Assembly (NCBI GenBank): GCA_038248955.1
Contig: JBBRWW010000002.1
Coordinates: 1-64,000 of the forward strand
Source of the DNA: Lysobacter_K sp038248955
Lineage (GTDB): Bacteria > Pseudomonadota > Gammaproteobacteria > Xanthomonadales > Xanthomonadaceae
Length of the DNA: 64,000 nucleotides
Reading direction: 5' to 3'
A model generated the notes under the pieces. The model ran no database searches. It saw only the letters and a list, made by a program, of their open reading frames with translations, and was not told the DNA's origin. Below, piece after piece: positions 16,642-26,009 of this stretch. Position 1 is the first letter of the stretch. The number at the start of each line of letters is the position of its first letter. Both the position numbers and the translations under genes were made by a program.

Positions 16642-17502
16642 TCACAGAAAGTCGAACGTGAATGCCACCACGCGTGGCGTCGGTTCGCGAAGTTGAAGTC
16701 GCACGGTGGCGGTCTGCCCTGGCGCGAGCAGAGCGTCGGCATGGGCGCCGGCCTTGCGATACTCGACGGGCGCGAACGCGCGCGCGCCCACCTGGCGGCC
16801 TTCGACATCCGACAGGCTCAGCAATAACGTCGGCCACGGTTGTGGCCAGCGCGCGTCATTGCGGAAATTCGCCTCGACCGCGAGCGCGCCGGGCGTCGAG
16901 GGGCTGGGCTGTACGCTGCGCTGGAGCATCGTGAATGCCTGCGGTTCCCGCCATGGCCGGAGTTCGCACGACAGCGCGCCGCACACGCGTTCCAGCGCGG
17001 GTCGCCAGCGCCCGTCGGCAGCGAGTTCGTGGCGCTGCGCCAGCAACAATTGCAGCACCAGCACGAGCGCCAGCGCGAAGCTCGCGGCATACCACGGCCA
17101 GGCGATGCGGCGCCGGGGTGCGGCGGTATTTCCGCGCACGAAACTCGGAGTGCGGCGACTGCGTCCGCCGCGGGACGCCGATGGCAGCGCTTCCCCTGCG
17201 GCGGGCACGGTACTGTCACCACCGCGCGCGACCGGCTTCGCCTCGGCGGGTGGGCGATCCGGCGTCGCCGATTCGTCCGTCGAGATGGGTGGCGACGCGT
17301 CGATGGTTGCCGGCCCGGTCCCGCTATCGCCTGCGGGTGGCCCGGGCTTGGCGCTGTCGACAGCGTCGCGCTGGGTCGCGGAGTCCGGAGGCGCGACGTG
17401 CAACGCGCCCTCGCAGCGCGGGCAGCGCTGCTCGGTGCCGGTGCCGGTGCTTGAGGCGATCAGCGCGACGACATAGCCGCAATGCGGGCAGGGCATGAAC
17501 AT
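16642..17502 (-). CDS. Zinc-ribbon DUF3426 membrane protein
   Basis: 286-residue protein. It begins with a zinc ribbon (residues 1-35: CPHCG ... CPRCEG), then a Pro/Ser/Asp-rich disordered linker of about 90 residues, one membrane helix (WYAASFALALVLVLQLLL, near residues 137-155), then a periplasmic DUF3426 domain with C-GALSC, RSVQPSPSTPGALAVEANF and a final RVVAFTFDFL. The arrangement is that of the MJ0042-type zinc finger plus DUF3426 family, a common companion of prmA and fis in proteobacteria. Function is unknown. The stop of prmA lies 34 bases upstream, so both likely share one transcript. Confidence 0.85.
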   Translation of the reverse strand: MFMPCPHCGYVVALIASSTGTGTEQRCPRCEGALHVAPPDSATQRDAVDSAKPGPPAGDSGTGPATIDASPPISTDESATPDRPPAEAKPVARGGDSTVPAAGEALPSASRGGRSRRTPSFVRGNTAAPRRRIAWPWYAASFALALVLVLQLLLAQRHELAADGRWRPALERVCGALSCELRPWREPQAFTMLQRSVQPSPSTPGALAVEANFRNDARWPQPWPTLLLSLSDVEGRQVGARAFAPVEYRKAGAHADALLAPGQTATVRLQLREPTPRVVAFTFDFL

Positions 17503-17536
17503 GGCCGCTATTCAAGCATGCGCAGGGCCATCACGG

Positions 17537-18493
17537 TCAGGCCCGGCGTACGCCGGTCACGCGCATCCAGTCGTCGAGCCGCTCCGCGCGAAGGTCGTCG
17601 AAGCTGGCGGCATAGCGCGCGATGACCTCGTCCTCCTGGCCGGCGAGGATGCCCGACATCGCGAGCCGTCCGCCCGGCGCGACCCGCGCCGCGAGGGTGT
17701 CGGCCAGCGCGACCAGCGCCGAGGCAAGGATGTTCGCGACCACGATTGGGTACGTTGTCGCCACGGGTTCGTCGCCGGGCAGGTAGACCGCGAGCCGGTC
17801 GTCGACCTCGTTGCGCTGCGCGTTGTCGTGCGTCGCCAGCAGCGCCTGTGGGTCGTTGTCGACACCGACGGCCGCAGTCGCGCCGAGCTTGAGGGCGGCG
17901 AGTGCGAGAATGCCTGAGCCGCAACCGAAATCGAGCACGCGCATCTCGCGCAGCAGGCCATCACTGGCCAGTTCGTCGAGCCACTGCAGGCACAGCGCGG
18001 TGGTCGGGTGGGTGCCCGAGCCGAACGCCAGGCCGGGATCGAGCCGCACGATCGCCGGCGCCATCGCACCCGGGTCGTTGGCGGCGCGGGCGACCTGCTG
18101 TTCGGCTTCGCCCGGCAGTTCGCAATTCCACGGCACGATCCAGGTGCGCGCGCCGAATTGCAGCGGCTCGTACTGGTCCATCCACGCGCGTTCCCAGTCC
18201 TGGTCGGCGACCTCGCGGAACTGCGCCTTCGACCAGTCCAGAGCCTCGTCGACCGCGGCGAGGGCGTGCAAAAGCAGCTCCGGCGGCGTGTCGGCGGCGA
18301 ACAGCGCGGTCAGCTCCATTTCGCCCCACACCGGGGTCTCGCCGACGCCGGGTTCGAAGATCGCCTGTTCGTCGGGCGCATCGGCGTGGGCATCGACCAG
18401 CGTGACCGCCAACGCGCCGACGCTGTCGAGTGCGCGCTCGTAGCGTGGCTGCTCGGTTTCGGTGCACGGCAGGGTGAGTTCGAGGAACGGCAT
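17537..18493 (-). CDS. prmA: Ribosomal protein L11 methyltransferase PrmA
   Basis: 318-residue SAM-dependent enzyme that trimethylates ribosomal protein L11. Seen: the N-terminal substrate-recognition domain (MPFLELTLPC, then WSKAQFREVADQDWERAWM), the linker DPGLAFGSGTHPTT, the SAM-binding motif LDFGCGSGILALAALKLGA, VDNDPQA, and the catalytic VVANILASALVALA. The length is somewhat greater than in E. coli (293) because of small insertions in the N-terminal half. It sits downstream of accBC, a gene order shared by many gammaproteobacteria. Confidence 0.96.
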   Translation of the reverse strand: MPFLELTLPCTETEQPRYERALDSVGALAVTLVDAHADAPDEQAIFEPGVGETPVWGEMELTALFAADTPPELLLHALAAVDEALDWSKAQFREVADQDWERAWMDQYEPLQFGARTWIVPWNCELPGEAEQQVARAANDPGAMAPAIVRLDPGLAFGSGTHPTTALCLQWLDELASDGLLREMRVLDFGCGSGILALAALKLGATAAVGVDNDPQALLATHDNAQRNEVDDRLAVYLPGDEPVATTYPIVVANILASALVALADTLAARVAPGGRLAMSGILAGQEDEVIARYAASFDDLRAERLDDWMRVTGVRRA

Positions 18494-18679
18494 GGGACGG
18501 ATGGTCTCCGTGGAGCGTGGGTGTAGGCGCGCCGCAGGAGCGCGAGGCCGTGAATCGGGCCCATCGGGCCACGCGGTCGCCCGCGTGGAACGCAGCCATC
18601 GCGAGTCGTGACGCCAAGGCGAGCGAACGGTTGCGCGCTCATCGCGGTCTTTCCCGCCAGCGGGTCGGGGAGCGACAGG

Positions 18680-20047
<1,368 letters not shown>

Positions 20048-20152
20048 TGGATGGATTCCGTGGCGCTGCATTCGAAGAGGTAGGTCGGCGCGCCGGTCCG
20101 ATGGCCGTCGCGCGTTCGCTGGCTCGCGGCATTGGCCGCTCGAAAGCCCGGC

Positions 20153-20647
20153 TCACCCAATCACGAACAGCGGCTGGTCGAATTCGCAGGGCTGGCCGCT
20201 CTCGGACAGCACCTTGAGCACCGTGCCGGACACGTCGGCCTCGATCGGGTTGAACATCTTCATCGCCTCGATGATCGCGAGCGTCTCGCCCTGCTTGACC
20301 TGCTGGCCAACCGTGACGAAGGCGGGTTTGTCCGGCGCCGGCGAGGTGTAGAACGTGCCCACCATCGGCGCGCGCACGATGTGGCCCTCGGGCAGGTCGG
20401 AGTGGGGCTTGGCATGGCCGCCGGTGGCCGCCTCGGTGGGCGAGTGCATCGGCATCGACGCCGAGGGGTAGGCGGGTTGCGCGGGCGCGGCCTGCATCAT
20501 GTGCTGCTGCGGCATCGCATAGCCGGCGTAGCTGCCCTTGGGGGTGCGCGCCAGGCGCACGGACTCCTCGCCTTCCTTGATCTCGATCTCGGCCAGGTTG
20601 GATTCCTCCAGCAGGTCGATCAGCTTCTTGATTTTGCGCAGGTCCAT
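20153..20647 (-). CDS. accB: Biotin carboxyl carrier protein AccB
   Basis: 164-residue biotin-bearing subunit of acetyl-CoA carboxylase. Seen: the N-terminal MDLRKIKKLIDLLEESNLAE typical of AccB, a Gln/Met/Pro-rich flexible linker (about 45-85), and a C-terminal biotinyl domain with EAMKMFN, where Lys130 is the biotin site, followed by the usual thumb-domain-containing fold (APMVGTFYTSPAPDKPAFV). The longer open frame extends to 20962, but the Met at 20647 is clearly the start by homology. It lies between aroQ and accC, the standard order in this group. Confidence 0.97.
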   Translation of the reverse strand: MDLRKIKKLIDLLEESNLAEIEIKEGEESVRLARTPKGSYAGYAMPQQHMMQAAPAQPAYPSASMPMHSPTEAATGGHAKPHSDLPEGHIVRAPMVGTFYTSPAPDKPAFVTVGQQVKQGETLAIIEAMKMFNPIEADVSGTVLKVLSESGQPCEFDQPLFVIG

Positions 20648-20756
20648 TCGCGGGGCCTCTGGGTTGGGGCGCCCTGCTGGCAGGGCGTGGAATGTGGAGG
20701 GGAATGTGAGGGGGAGCTGTGGGTAGCGATGCCGGTCGCGATCGGGTTCGCGCGCT

Positions 20757-21224
20757 TCAGGAGCGGCTGGCGCGGGCCGCGGCGTGCTTGTCGATCCATG
20801 CCAGCGCGGCCGACATCGCATAGCGATAGCTGTCGGCGCCGAAGCCGGCGACCACGCCGAGCGCCAGGTCGCTGAAGTAGCTGTGCTTGCGGAACGGCTC
20901 GCGTGCGTGCGGGTTGGACAGGTGCACCTCGATGAACGGCAGTGCCACCGCCGCCAGCGCATCGCGCAGGGCGACGCTGCTGTGGGTGAGGCCGGCCGGG
21001 TTGATCAGGATGATCGCGGTGCCGTCGCTGCGGGCGGCGTGGACGCGATCGATCAGCACGTGCTCGGCGTTGGACTGCAGGCTATCGAGGCTGTGGCCGG
21101 CGGACTGCGCATCGATCTGCAGCGCGTGGTCGATCGCAGCCAGCGTGGTGCGGCCGTAGATGCCCGGCTCGCGTTCGCCCAGCAGGTTCAGGTTGGGGCC
21201 GTGGAGCACCAGCAACTTCGCCAT
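20757..21224 (-). CDS. aroQ: Type II 3-dehydroquinate dehydratase AroQ
   Basis: 155-residue enzyme of the shikimate pathway, forming a dodecamer and dehydrating 3-dehydroquinate by the type II (anti) mechanism. Seen: HGPNLNLLGEREPGIYG, containing the catalytic Tyr of the mobile lid; QSNAEHVLIDRVHAA; INPAGLTHSSVALRDAL with the active-site Asn; and EVHLSNPHAREPFRKHS with the catalytic His. It is followed by accB on the same strand, the usual aroQ-accB-accC cluster. Confidence 0.97.
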   Translation of the reverse strand: MAKLLVLHGPNLNLLGEREPGIYGRTTLAAIDHALQIDAQSAGHSLDSLQSNAEHVLIDRVHAARSDGTAIILINPAGLTHSSVALRDALAAVALPFIEVHLSNPHAREPFRKHSYFSDLALGVVAGFGADSYRYAMSAALAWIDKHAAARASRS

Positions 21225-21342
21225 TCGCGCGACCGGGGAGCGGAAAAGTCGGCAGTGTGCGTCAGCGAGTCTGGCCTGTCCAGACGTTGGGCGCCATATC
21301 GACGAAGTTGCAGCGATTTAAGCAGTTGTTTGAGTGGCGGCT

Positions 21343-21954
21343 CTAATGCGAGGCGGCCCAGCCATCGATTTCGCCGGGCTGGAACGGCCCGAGCTTCTGC
21401 TTCAGCACCCGGCCATCGCCGCTGACCAGCACGCTGAAGGGCAGCACGCCCTTGGGATTGCCGAGCTGCACGCCGCTGTCGCGCGGGCCGGCGACGTCGA
21501 CCAGGATCGGATAGGTGACTGGGGTGCGCTGCAGGAAAGCGCGGACGGCATCGACGTCGTCCAGCGCGATGCCGACCACTTGCGTGCCGTTCGCCGCTTG
21601 GCTGGCGGCGTAGCGGTCGAGTTCCGGCATTTCCCGGATGCACGGTCCGCACCAGCTGGCCCACAGGTTGATCAGCAACGGACGGCCGGCGTAGGCGGCC
21701 GGCAATGCCGTGCGCCGGCCGTCGAGCGAAGGCAGGGTCAATGCCGGCATCGGTTGTCCGCGCTGGGCGACCGCCAGCCCCGCCGGCGGCGGTGGCGCAC
21801 TGGCGGCGGCCAGGCCCTGCAGCGCCCGCTGTCCCAGCTCGCTGCGCAGCATCGGACCCACCAGCGGACCGGGGCCGTTGCGCCACAGGCTGGCGACGAT
21901 GCCGAGCAGCCCGGCGGCCAGCGCCACCAGCACGATCCGCGTATTGGGTTTCAT
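21343..21954 (-). CDS. TlpA/ResA-like periplasmic thioredoxin
   Basis: 203-residue membrane-anchored thiol-disulfide protein. One N-terminal hydrophobic helix (residues about 5-24) should hold it in the inner membrane, with the thioredoxin domain in the periplasm. Seen: LINLWASWCGPCIREMPEL with the active-site pair Cys102 and Cys105, and the cis-Pro in VLPFSVLVSGDG. This is the TlpA/ResA pattern, in which the protein keeps target cysteines reduced, for instance in cytochrome c or copper-site assembly. The gene starts only 4 bases after dsbD ends, so the transporter that would reduce it is made from the same transcript. The start was set at Met 21954; the open frame extends further upstream into dsbD. 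Confidence 0.88.
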   Translation of the reverse strand: MKPNTRIVLVALAAGLLGIVASLWRNGPGPLVGPMLRSELGQRALQGLAAASAPPPPAGLAVAQRGQPMPALTLPSLDGRRTALPAAYAGRPLLINLWASWCGPCIREMPELDRYAASQAANGTQVVGIALDDVDAVRAFLQRTPVTYPILVDVAGPRDSGVQLGNPKGVLPFSVLVSGDGRVLKQKLGPFQPGEIDGWAASH

Positions 21955-21958
21955 GCGC

Positions 21959-24451
21959 TCACCGCCCGGCCGCGCGCTTGGCGCGTTCGACGAACTTCTC
22001 CGCGGCTTCGAAGCCGAACAACCGCGAAGCACGCCGTTCGCTGCCGTCGACATAGAACAGCGTCGCCGGCGGGCCGATGATGCCCAGCCGCTGCATCAGC
22101 GCCTGGTCGAGGGCGTCGTTGGCGGTCACGTCGGCCTTCAGCAGCACGAAGCGGGCGAGCGCCTCATGCACGGCCGGCTGCGGGAACGTGTACTGCTCCA
22201 TCTCCTTGCAGCTCACGCACCAGTCGGCATAGAAGTCGAGCATCAGTGGCTGGCCAGCGGCCTGGGCCGCGGCGATCTCGCGGTCGAGGTCGGCCAGTGA
22301 CTTGATCGTGCGGAACGGCAGTTCGCGGGTCGGGCCGCCGCCGCCGCGCAGGCCGGCCAACGGCCGTAGCGGATCGGTGCTGCCGGCGAGCGCGCCGACC
22401 ACCTGCGCGGTACCGGCCAGGCCGGCCAGCGCCGCGGCGGTCCACGCCAGCGCGCGCAGGCCGTCGCGTGCGGCCGGCTTGCTGGCCGGCTTGCTGGCTG
22501 CGACCGCCAGCATCGCCGCCGTGCCAAGCAGCAACGCGCCCCACAGGGCGAGGGTGACCGCCCCCGGCAGTACGCGTGACAGCATCCACACCGCCAGGCC
22601 AAGGAACACGATCCCGAACGCGCGCTGCACGGCCAGCATCCACGGCCCGCTGGTCGGCAGACCACGGCCGGCGGCGACGCCGAATGCGATCAACGGCGCG
22701 CCCATCCCCATCGCCAGCAGGAACAGCGCCGCGCCACCGAACACCGGATCCTGGGTCTGGCCGATGTACAGCACCGCCGCGGCCAGCGGCGGCGCCACGC
22801 AGGGGCCGACGATCAGCGCCGACAGCGCGCCCATCACCGCCACGCCGGCCCACGAGCCGCCGCGCTGCTGGTTGCTGATCGCGCCCAGGCGGCTGCGCAG
22901 GACGCTGGGCAATTGCAGTTCGTACAACCCGAAGCTCGACAGCGCCAGCGCGACGAACAGCAGCGCGAAGGCGACCAGTACCCACGGGGTCTGGAATGCG
23001 ACCTGCAGGTTCGCGCCCACCAGTCCCGCCACCACGCCGGCGGCGGTGAACACCAGCGCGCTGGCCAGCACGTACACGAACGACAGCGCGAATGCGCGGC
23101 GCGCGCCCAGCCCCGGGCCGTGGCCGGCGATCAGCCCCGACAGGATCGGGATCATCGGCAGCACGCAGGGCGTGAACGCGAGCAGCAAGCCAAAGCCGAA
23201 GAAGCTCAACAGCGCCCACCAGCGGTTCGGTCCGAGCAGCGCCGCAACGAGGCGGCTGTCCTCGGCCTGTTCAGTGGCGGCGGAAGTGTCGCCGGGCACT
23301 GAGGTGGTTGCGGGCGCCGGTGCCGCGGCCCGTGCGGCCATAGCTGCGTCCGCAGGCCGGACGGCAGGCCCCGGATCCGCCCCCGCGGCCACCGGACCTG
23401 CGGCCAACGCGGCGGCCGTGCTCGAGGCGGTCGCCACCCCAGCCTGTGTTTCAGCCACGGCGACAGACGGGCCCACGATGCCGGCCGGCAGCGCCAGCGT
23501 CACCGCCCGCGTCATCGGCGGATAGCAGATGCCATCGGTCTGGCAGCCCTGGAAGCGCGCGGTCAGGGTGATTTTGGCGGCGTCCGGGCGGGTTCGCTGC
23601 AGCGGCAGCGGCACGTCGATCTGGTCGAAGTACACCGTGGTTGCGCCGAAATAGGCATCCCGGTGCGCGCTGCCGCGCGGCCACTGCGGGCGAGCCAGGG
23701 TGATGCCGGCCGCGCGGGCGCGGGCATCAAGGGCGAACACGGCCTTGTCGCGATACAGGTAGTAGCCAGGTGCCGGGGTGAAGCGCAGCAGCAACGTGTT
23801 GCCGTCGCCGGCGATGGCCTCGAACCCGAAGGCCTGCCCGGGCGGGAGTGGCACGCTGTCGCTGCTGCCGGCCCTTCCCGGAACCACCAGGCGGTTGCCG
23901 CCCGCTGTGCTCACGGACGGCGCGATCGCGGCGTTGCCGAACGCCACCGGCGCCGGATCGGCGGGGCGCGGATCGGCGGGGCGCGGATCGGCCGCCGCGA
24001 GCGCGACCGCGATCGTGCGCGTCTGCGGCGGGTAGCAGATGCCGGCATCGGCGCAGCCCTGGTACTTGATCGTGAGCGTGGTGCGCCCGCCGCTGGCGCT
24101 GCCGGGCAGGGTCGCGACCAGCGCGTCGCGGTAGGTTTCGACCTTGCCGAAGAATTCGTCGGTGTGGGCATCGCCCTTCGGCAGCTGCAGGGGCTGCGCG
24201 GCAAAGCCCGCACCGGCCGCGACGCTGATCCGGTGCCGGTACAGGTAATAGCCGTCGGCGATCTTCCAGCGGATCGCGATGCGGTCGGGCGCGGTGGCAT
24301 CGGCGCTGAGCACGAACGCCTGGTCGACCGGCAGCAGGTCGGCCTCGTCGATCGCGGCGGCGGGCGCGCAAAACAGCGCGAGCGCGAGCATCGCCGTGGC
24401 CGGCACGAGCCTGCCGAGGCCCCAGCGGTCGGACGTGGGGGATTCAGTCAT
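21959..24451 (-). CDS. dsbD: Thiol:disulfide interchange protein DsbD with two alpha domains
   Basis: 830-residue inner-membrane reductase that moves electrons from cytoplasmic thioredoxin to periplasmic thiol proteins. Layout: signal peptide (about 1-33); a first DsbD-alpha domain (34-165) with GYYLYRHRIS and YQGCADAGICYPP; a second alpha domain (about 205-345) with GYYLYRDKAVF and FQGCQTDGICYPP; an Ala/Pro-rich linker; the eight-helix beta domain (about 420-690) with FTPCVLPMIPILSGLI; and a C-terminal gamma thioredoxin domain with DFYADWCVSCKEME near residue 743. Typical DsbD has one alpha domain and is shorter, so the duplication is unusual. Its start overlaps the cutA stop by 8 bases. Confidence 0.93.
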   Translation of the reverse strand: MTESPTSDRWGLGRLVPATAMLALALFCAPAAAIDEADLLPVDQAFVLSADATAPDRIAIRWKIADGYYLYRHRISVAAGAGFAAQPLQLPKGDAHTDEFFGKVETYRDALVATLPGSASGGRTTLTIKYQGCADAGICYPPQTRTIAVALAAADPRPADPRPADPAPVAFGNAAIAPSVSTAGGNRLVVPGRAGSSDSVPLPPGQAFGFEAIAGDGNTLLLRFTPAPGYYLYRDKAVFALDARARAAGITLARPQWPRGSAHRDAYFGATTVYFDQIDVPLPLQRTRPDAAKITLTARFQGCQTDGICYPPMTRAVTLALPAGIVGPSVAVAETQAGVATASSTAAALAAGPVAAGADPGPAVRPADAAMAARAAAPAPATTSVPGDTSAATEQAEDSRLVAALLGPNRWWALLSFFGFGLLLAFTPCVLPMIPILSGLIAGHGPGLGARRAFALSFVYVLASALVFTAAGVVAGLVGANLQVAFQTPWVLVAFALLFVALALSSFGLYELQLPSVLRSRLGAISNQQRGGSWAGVAVMGALSALIVGPCVAPPLAAAVLYIGQTQDPVFGGAALFLLAMGMGAPLIAFGVAAGRGLPTSGPWMLAVQRAFGIVFLGLAVWMLSRVLPGAVTLALWGALLLGTAAMLAVAASKPASKPAARDGLRALAWTAAALAGLAGTAQVVGALAGSTDPLRPLAGLRGGGGPTRELPFRTIKSLADLDREIAAAQAAGQPLMLDFYADWCVSCKEMEQYTFPQPAVHEALARFVLLKADVTANDALDQALMQRLGIIGPPATLFYVDGSERRASRLFGFEAAEKFVERAKRAAGR
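23955..23991. repeat. 15-bp tandem repeat inside dsbD
   Basis: Two and a half copies of GGATCGGCGGGGCGC (23955-23969, 23970-23984, then 7 bases). It encodes the repeated tract ADPRPADPRPADP in the linker between the two alpha domains. In-frame 15-base units could change linker length by five residues without frameshift. Confidence 0.85.
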
Positions 24452-24782
24452 GGTTCCGCGTCTGTTCGGCCACCCAGTCCAGGTACGGGGCGAGTCCGGC
24501 GACGGCTTCGACCGCCAGCACTTCCGGCAGTTCAGCCGGGTGCATCGCCTGGATGCGGGCGACCAGGGCGTCGAGCCGGCCGCGCGTGGTCTTGATCAGC
24601 ATCAGCACCTCGTCGTCGCGCTCGACCTGGCCCTGCCAGCGATACGTCGAGCGCACCGCGGGCAGCACATTGACGCAGGCCGCCAGGCGCTCGGTTACCA
24701 ATGCCTGCGCCAGCGCGTCGGCGGTCGTGGCATCGGGACAGGTGCAATGGACGATCAGCACGGAAGCGGGGAGGTCGGACAT
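24444..24782 (-). CDS. cutA: Divalent-cation tolerance protein CutA
   Basis: 112-residue member of the CutA1 family, a small, very stable trimer linked to copper tolerance in E. coli, with an unclear biochemical role. Seen: SVLIVHCTCPDATTADALAQ at the start, LAACVNVLPAVRSTYRWQG, DDEVLMLIKTT, MHPAELPEVLAVEAVAGL and the C-terminal YLDWVAEQT. The start at 24782 follows the family; the open frame runs further upstream without homology. Its last codons overlap dsbD by 8 bases, the same cutA-dsbD arrangement as in enterics. Confidence 0.95.
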   Translation of the reverse strand: MSDLPASVLIVHCTCPDATTADALAQALVTERLAACVNVLPAVRSTYRWQGQVERDDEVLMLIKTTRGRLDALVARIQAMHPAELPEVLAVEAVAGLAPYLDWVAEQTRNHD

Positions 24783-24920
24783 CCGCGAATTGTACCGGCA
24801 GGCTCCCTGCCCGCCGCCGCGTTGGGCAAGTCCTGCCGCCGCGCGGGGGCAGCTCGCCGACGATGCCTGCCTGCCCAGCACCCCTCCGGCAACGGGGATA
24901 TGGCGTCAATCAGGGGCAGA

Positions 24921-25055
24921 TCAGTTCAGTTGGCAACCGGCCGGCTTGGTCGAGGTGAACAATGCCGACGTCGCCCATTGCGGGGGGTCGATGAACGGAT
25001 TGCGGTTGCCCTGGAAGCTGAAGATCACCTCGTTGCGCCCACGTTCCGCGGGCAT
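24921..25055 (-). pseudogene. C-terminal remnant of an EndA/NucM-type secreted nuclease
   Basis: Minus-strand fragment reading GRNEVIFSFQGNRNPFIDPP then QWATSALFTSTKPAGCQLN and a stop. The block R-N-x-V/L-I-x-x-x-Q-G-N-R-N-P-F-I-D is the conserved C-terminal part of endonuclease I family proteins (usually followed by H-P-E). Nothing upstream of about 25055 looks like the catalytic beta-beta-alpha domain, so roughly 80% of the gene is lost. It sits alone between cutA and an XRE regulator, with no ribosome binding site. Function is presumably gone. Confidence 0.65.
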
Positions 25056-25212
25056 CACGGTCAGCGCGGCGAGCAACAACGAGGGCCGCACACGCGCAGG
25101 CAGCAGGCGGACAGGCATCGGGAAGCTTCGGGCAGGGTCGGCACAGACTGGCCAGGGTTTATGACGGTCCCTGACGCAGTGCCGCAGCGCCGCGCGGCCC
25201 CGGTCTTTTTGG

Positions 25213-25596
25213 TCAGCGGGCGTGTCCGGTGCGCGATTTCGCCAGTTGTTCCGCCACCTCCACCAGCGGCGCGCGGGCGCGCATGGGCACCTCGCGAAAC
25301 GCCGCGATCAGGCGCATTTCCATCGGGTCGTCGATCAACTGGCCCTGCGCCGCCGCCACCGAATCCAGCGCCGTGTCGGTCGACAGGGTCATGTTGCCGC
25401 GGCCCGTCGCCAGCCACTCGAACTGCACCCCGGCCACCAGCGCGAGCTGGCGCAGGTGGTCGACGCTGGGGTGTTTGCCGTGGCTCGCTTCCCAGTGGCT
25501 GACCGCGCTGCGCTGCACGCCGATCGCGCCTCCGAGCGCGGCCTGGGACAGTCCGGCATGCCGGCGCGCGAGTCGAATACGTTGTGGCGAGGTCAT
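25213..25596 (-). CDS. XRE-family transcriptional regulator
   Basis: 127-residue DNA-binding protein. Residues 5-65 form a lambda-repressor-like helix-turn-helix (RIRLARRHAGLSQAALGGAI, then VQRSAVSHWEASHGKHPSVD); WLATGRGNM closes the domain. The C-terminal 55 residues, rich in Ala, Asp and Glu, are like those of small phage-type or solo XRE regulators and have no known ligand-binding fold. Its target is unknown. The leader holds five GGTC copies 15 bases before the start, and several GTCAC sites lie 110-250 bases upstream (see findings). The next gene upstream is groES, on the opposite strand. Confidence 0.85.
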   Translation of the reverse strand: MTSPQRIRLARRHAGLSQAALGGAIGVQRSAVSHWEASHGKHPSVDHLRQLALVAGVQFEWLATGRGNMTLSTDTALDSVAAAQGQLIDDPMEMRLIAAFREVPMRARAPLVEVAEQLAKSRTGHAR

Positions 25597-25610
25597 GTTG
25601 GAACTCTTCG

Positions 25611-25630
25611 GGTCGGTCGGTCGGTCGGTC
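25611..25630. repeat. Tetranucleotide repeat (GGTC)5 in the XRE-gene leader
   Basis: Five exact copies of GGTC, lying 15 to 34 bases upstream of the XRE regulator start (GACC on the coding strand). A change of copy number would alter spacing in the leader or promoter but not the protein. Confidence 0.9.
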
Positions 25631-25697
25631 GCGTCGGGAGGGTGGAATGGCGAGTCCCGGTGGGTTGGCCCAAGCGGTTGCGACTAAAGGTAACCGG

Positions 25698-25712
25698 GTG
25701 ACGGATAGTCAC
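25698..25712. promoter_or_regulatory. Inverted repeat GTGAC-N5-GTCAC upstream of the XRE gene
   Basis: Perfect 5-bp arms around GGATA. GATAGTCAC recurs at 25801-25809, and GTCAC also occurs at 25758-25762 and 25839-25843, all in the otherwise gene-free stretch 25631-25950. These could be operators for the adjacent XRE regulator. That is inference from position only; no promoter could be assigned. Confidence 0.35.
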
Positions 25713-25950
25713 GCAACGTTGTATACCAATGGTGGCTTGATGCCGGCTGAACATACCGTCACAAAGACAATGCCGGTGCCAAGCTGGCCATGGCGATACT
25801 GATAGTCACCAGGAAAAAGGTTATCCGCCCTAGGCAACGTCACCCAAAGTGGAGAGTATCGGCACAGTCGGCAGGACGCTGACGGGACATGGGGTCGGTC
25901 AGGGGAGGGGTGCAGGAAAGCGCCGAGCTTCGGAAAGCCATCTCCGCACC

Positions 25951-25988
25951 AGAAAGGGCGCGTTCTTCGGGGCGCGTCCTTTCTTTTT
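25951..25988 (+). terminator. Strong orphan rho-independent terminator
   Basis: 12-bp stem AGAAAGGGCGCG (25951-25962) with CGCGTCCTTTCT (25973-25984, one G-T pair), 10-base loop, then TTTT on the plus strand. No plus-strand gene is recognisable before it: the nearest coding sequences upstream are on the minus strand. It may end a small RNA from 25640-25950, or protect groESL from read-through. Confidence 0.75.
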
Positions 25989-26009
25989 GCGCGACGCCCG
26001 GGCCGCACC

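Noticed and set aside
24783..24920. Extended N-terminus of CutA
   Set aside because: The open frame reaches 24881 but the extra residues (Arg/Cys/Gly-rich) match no family member; the Met at 24782 is the start.
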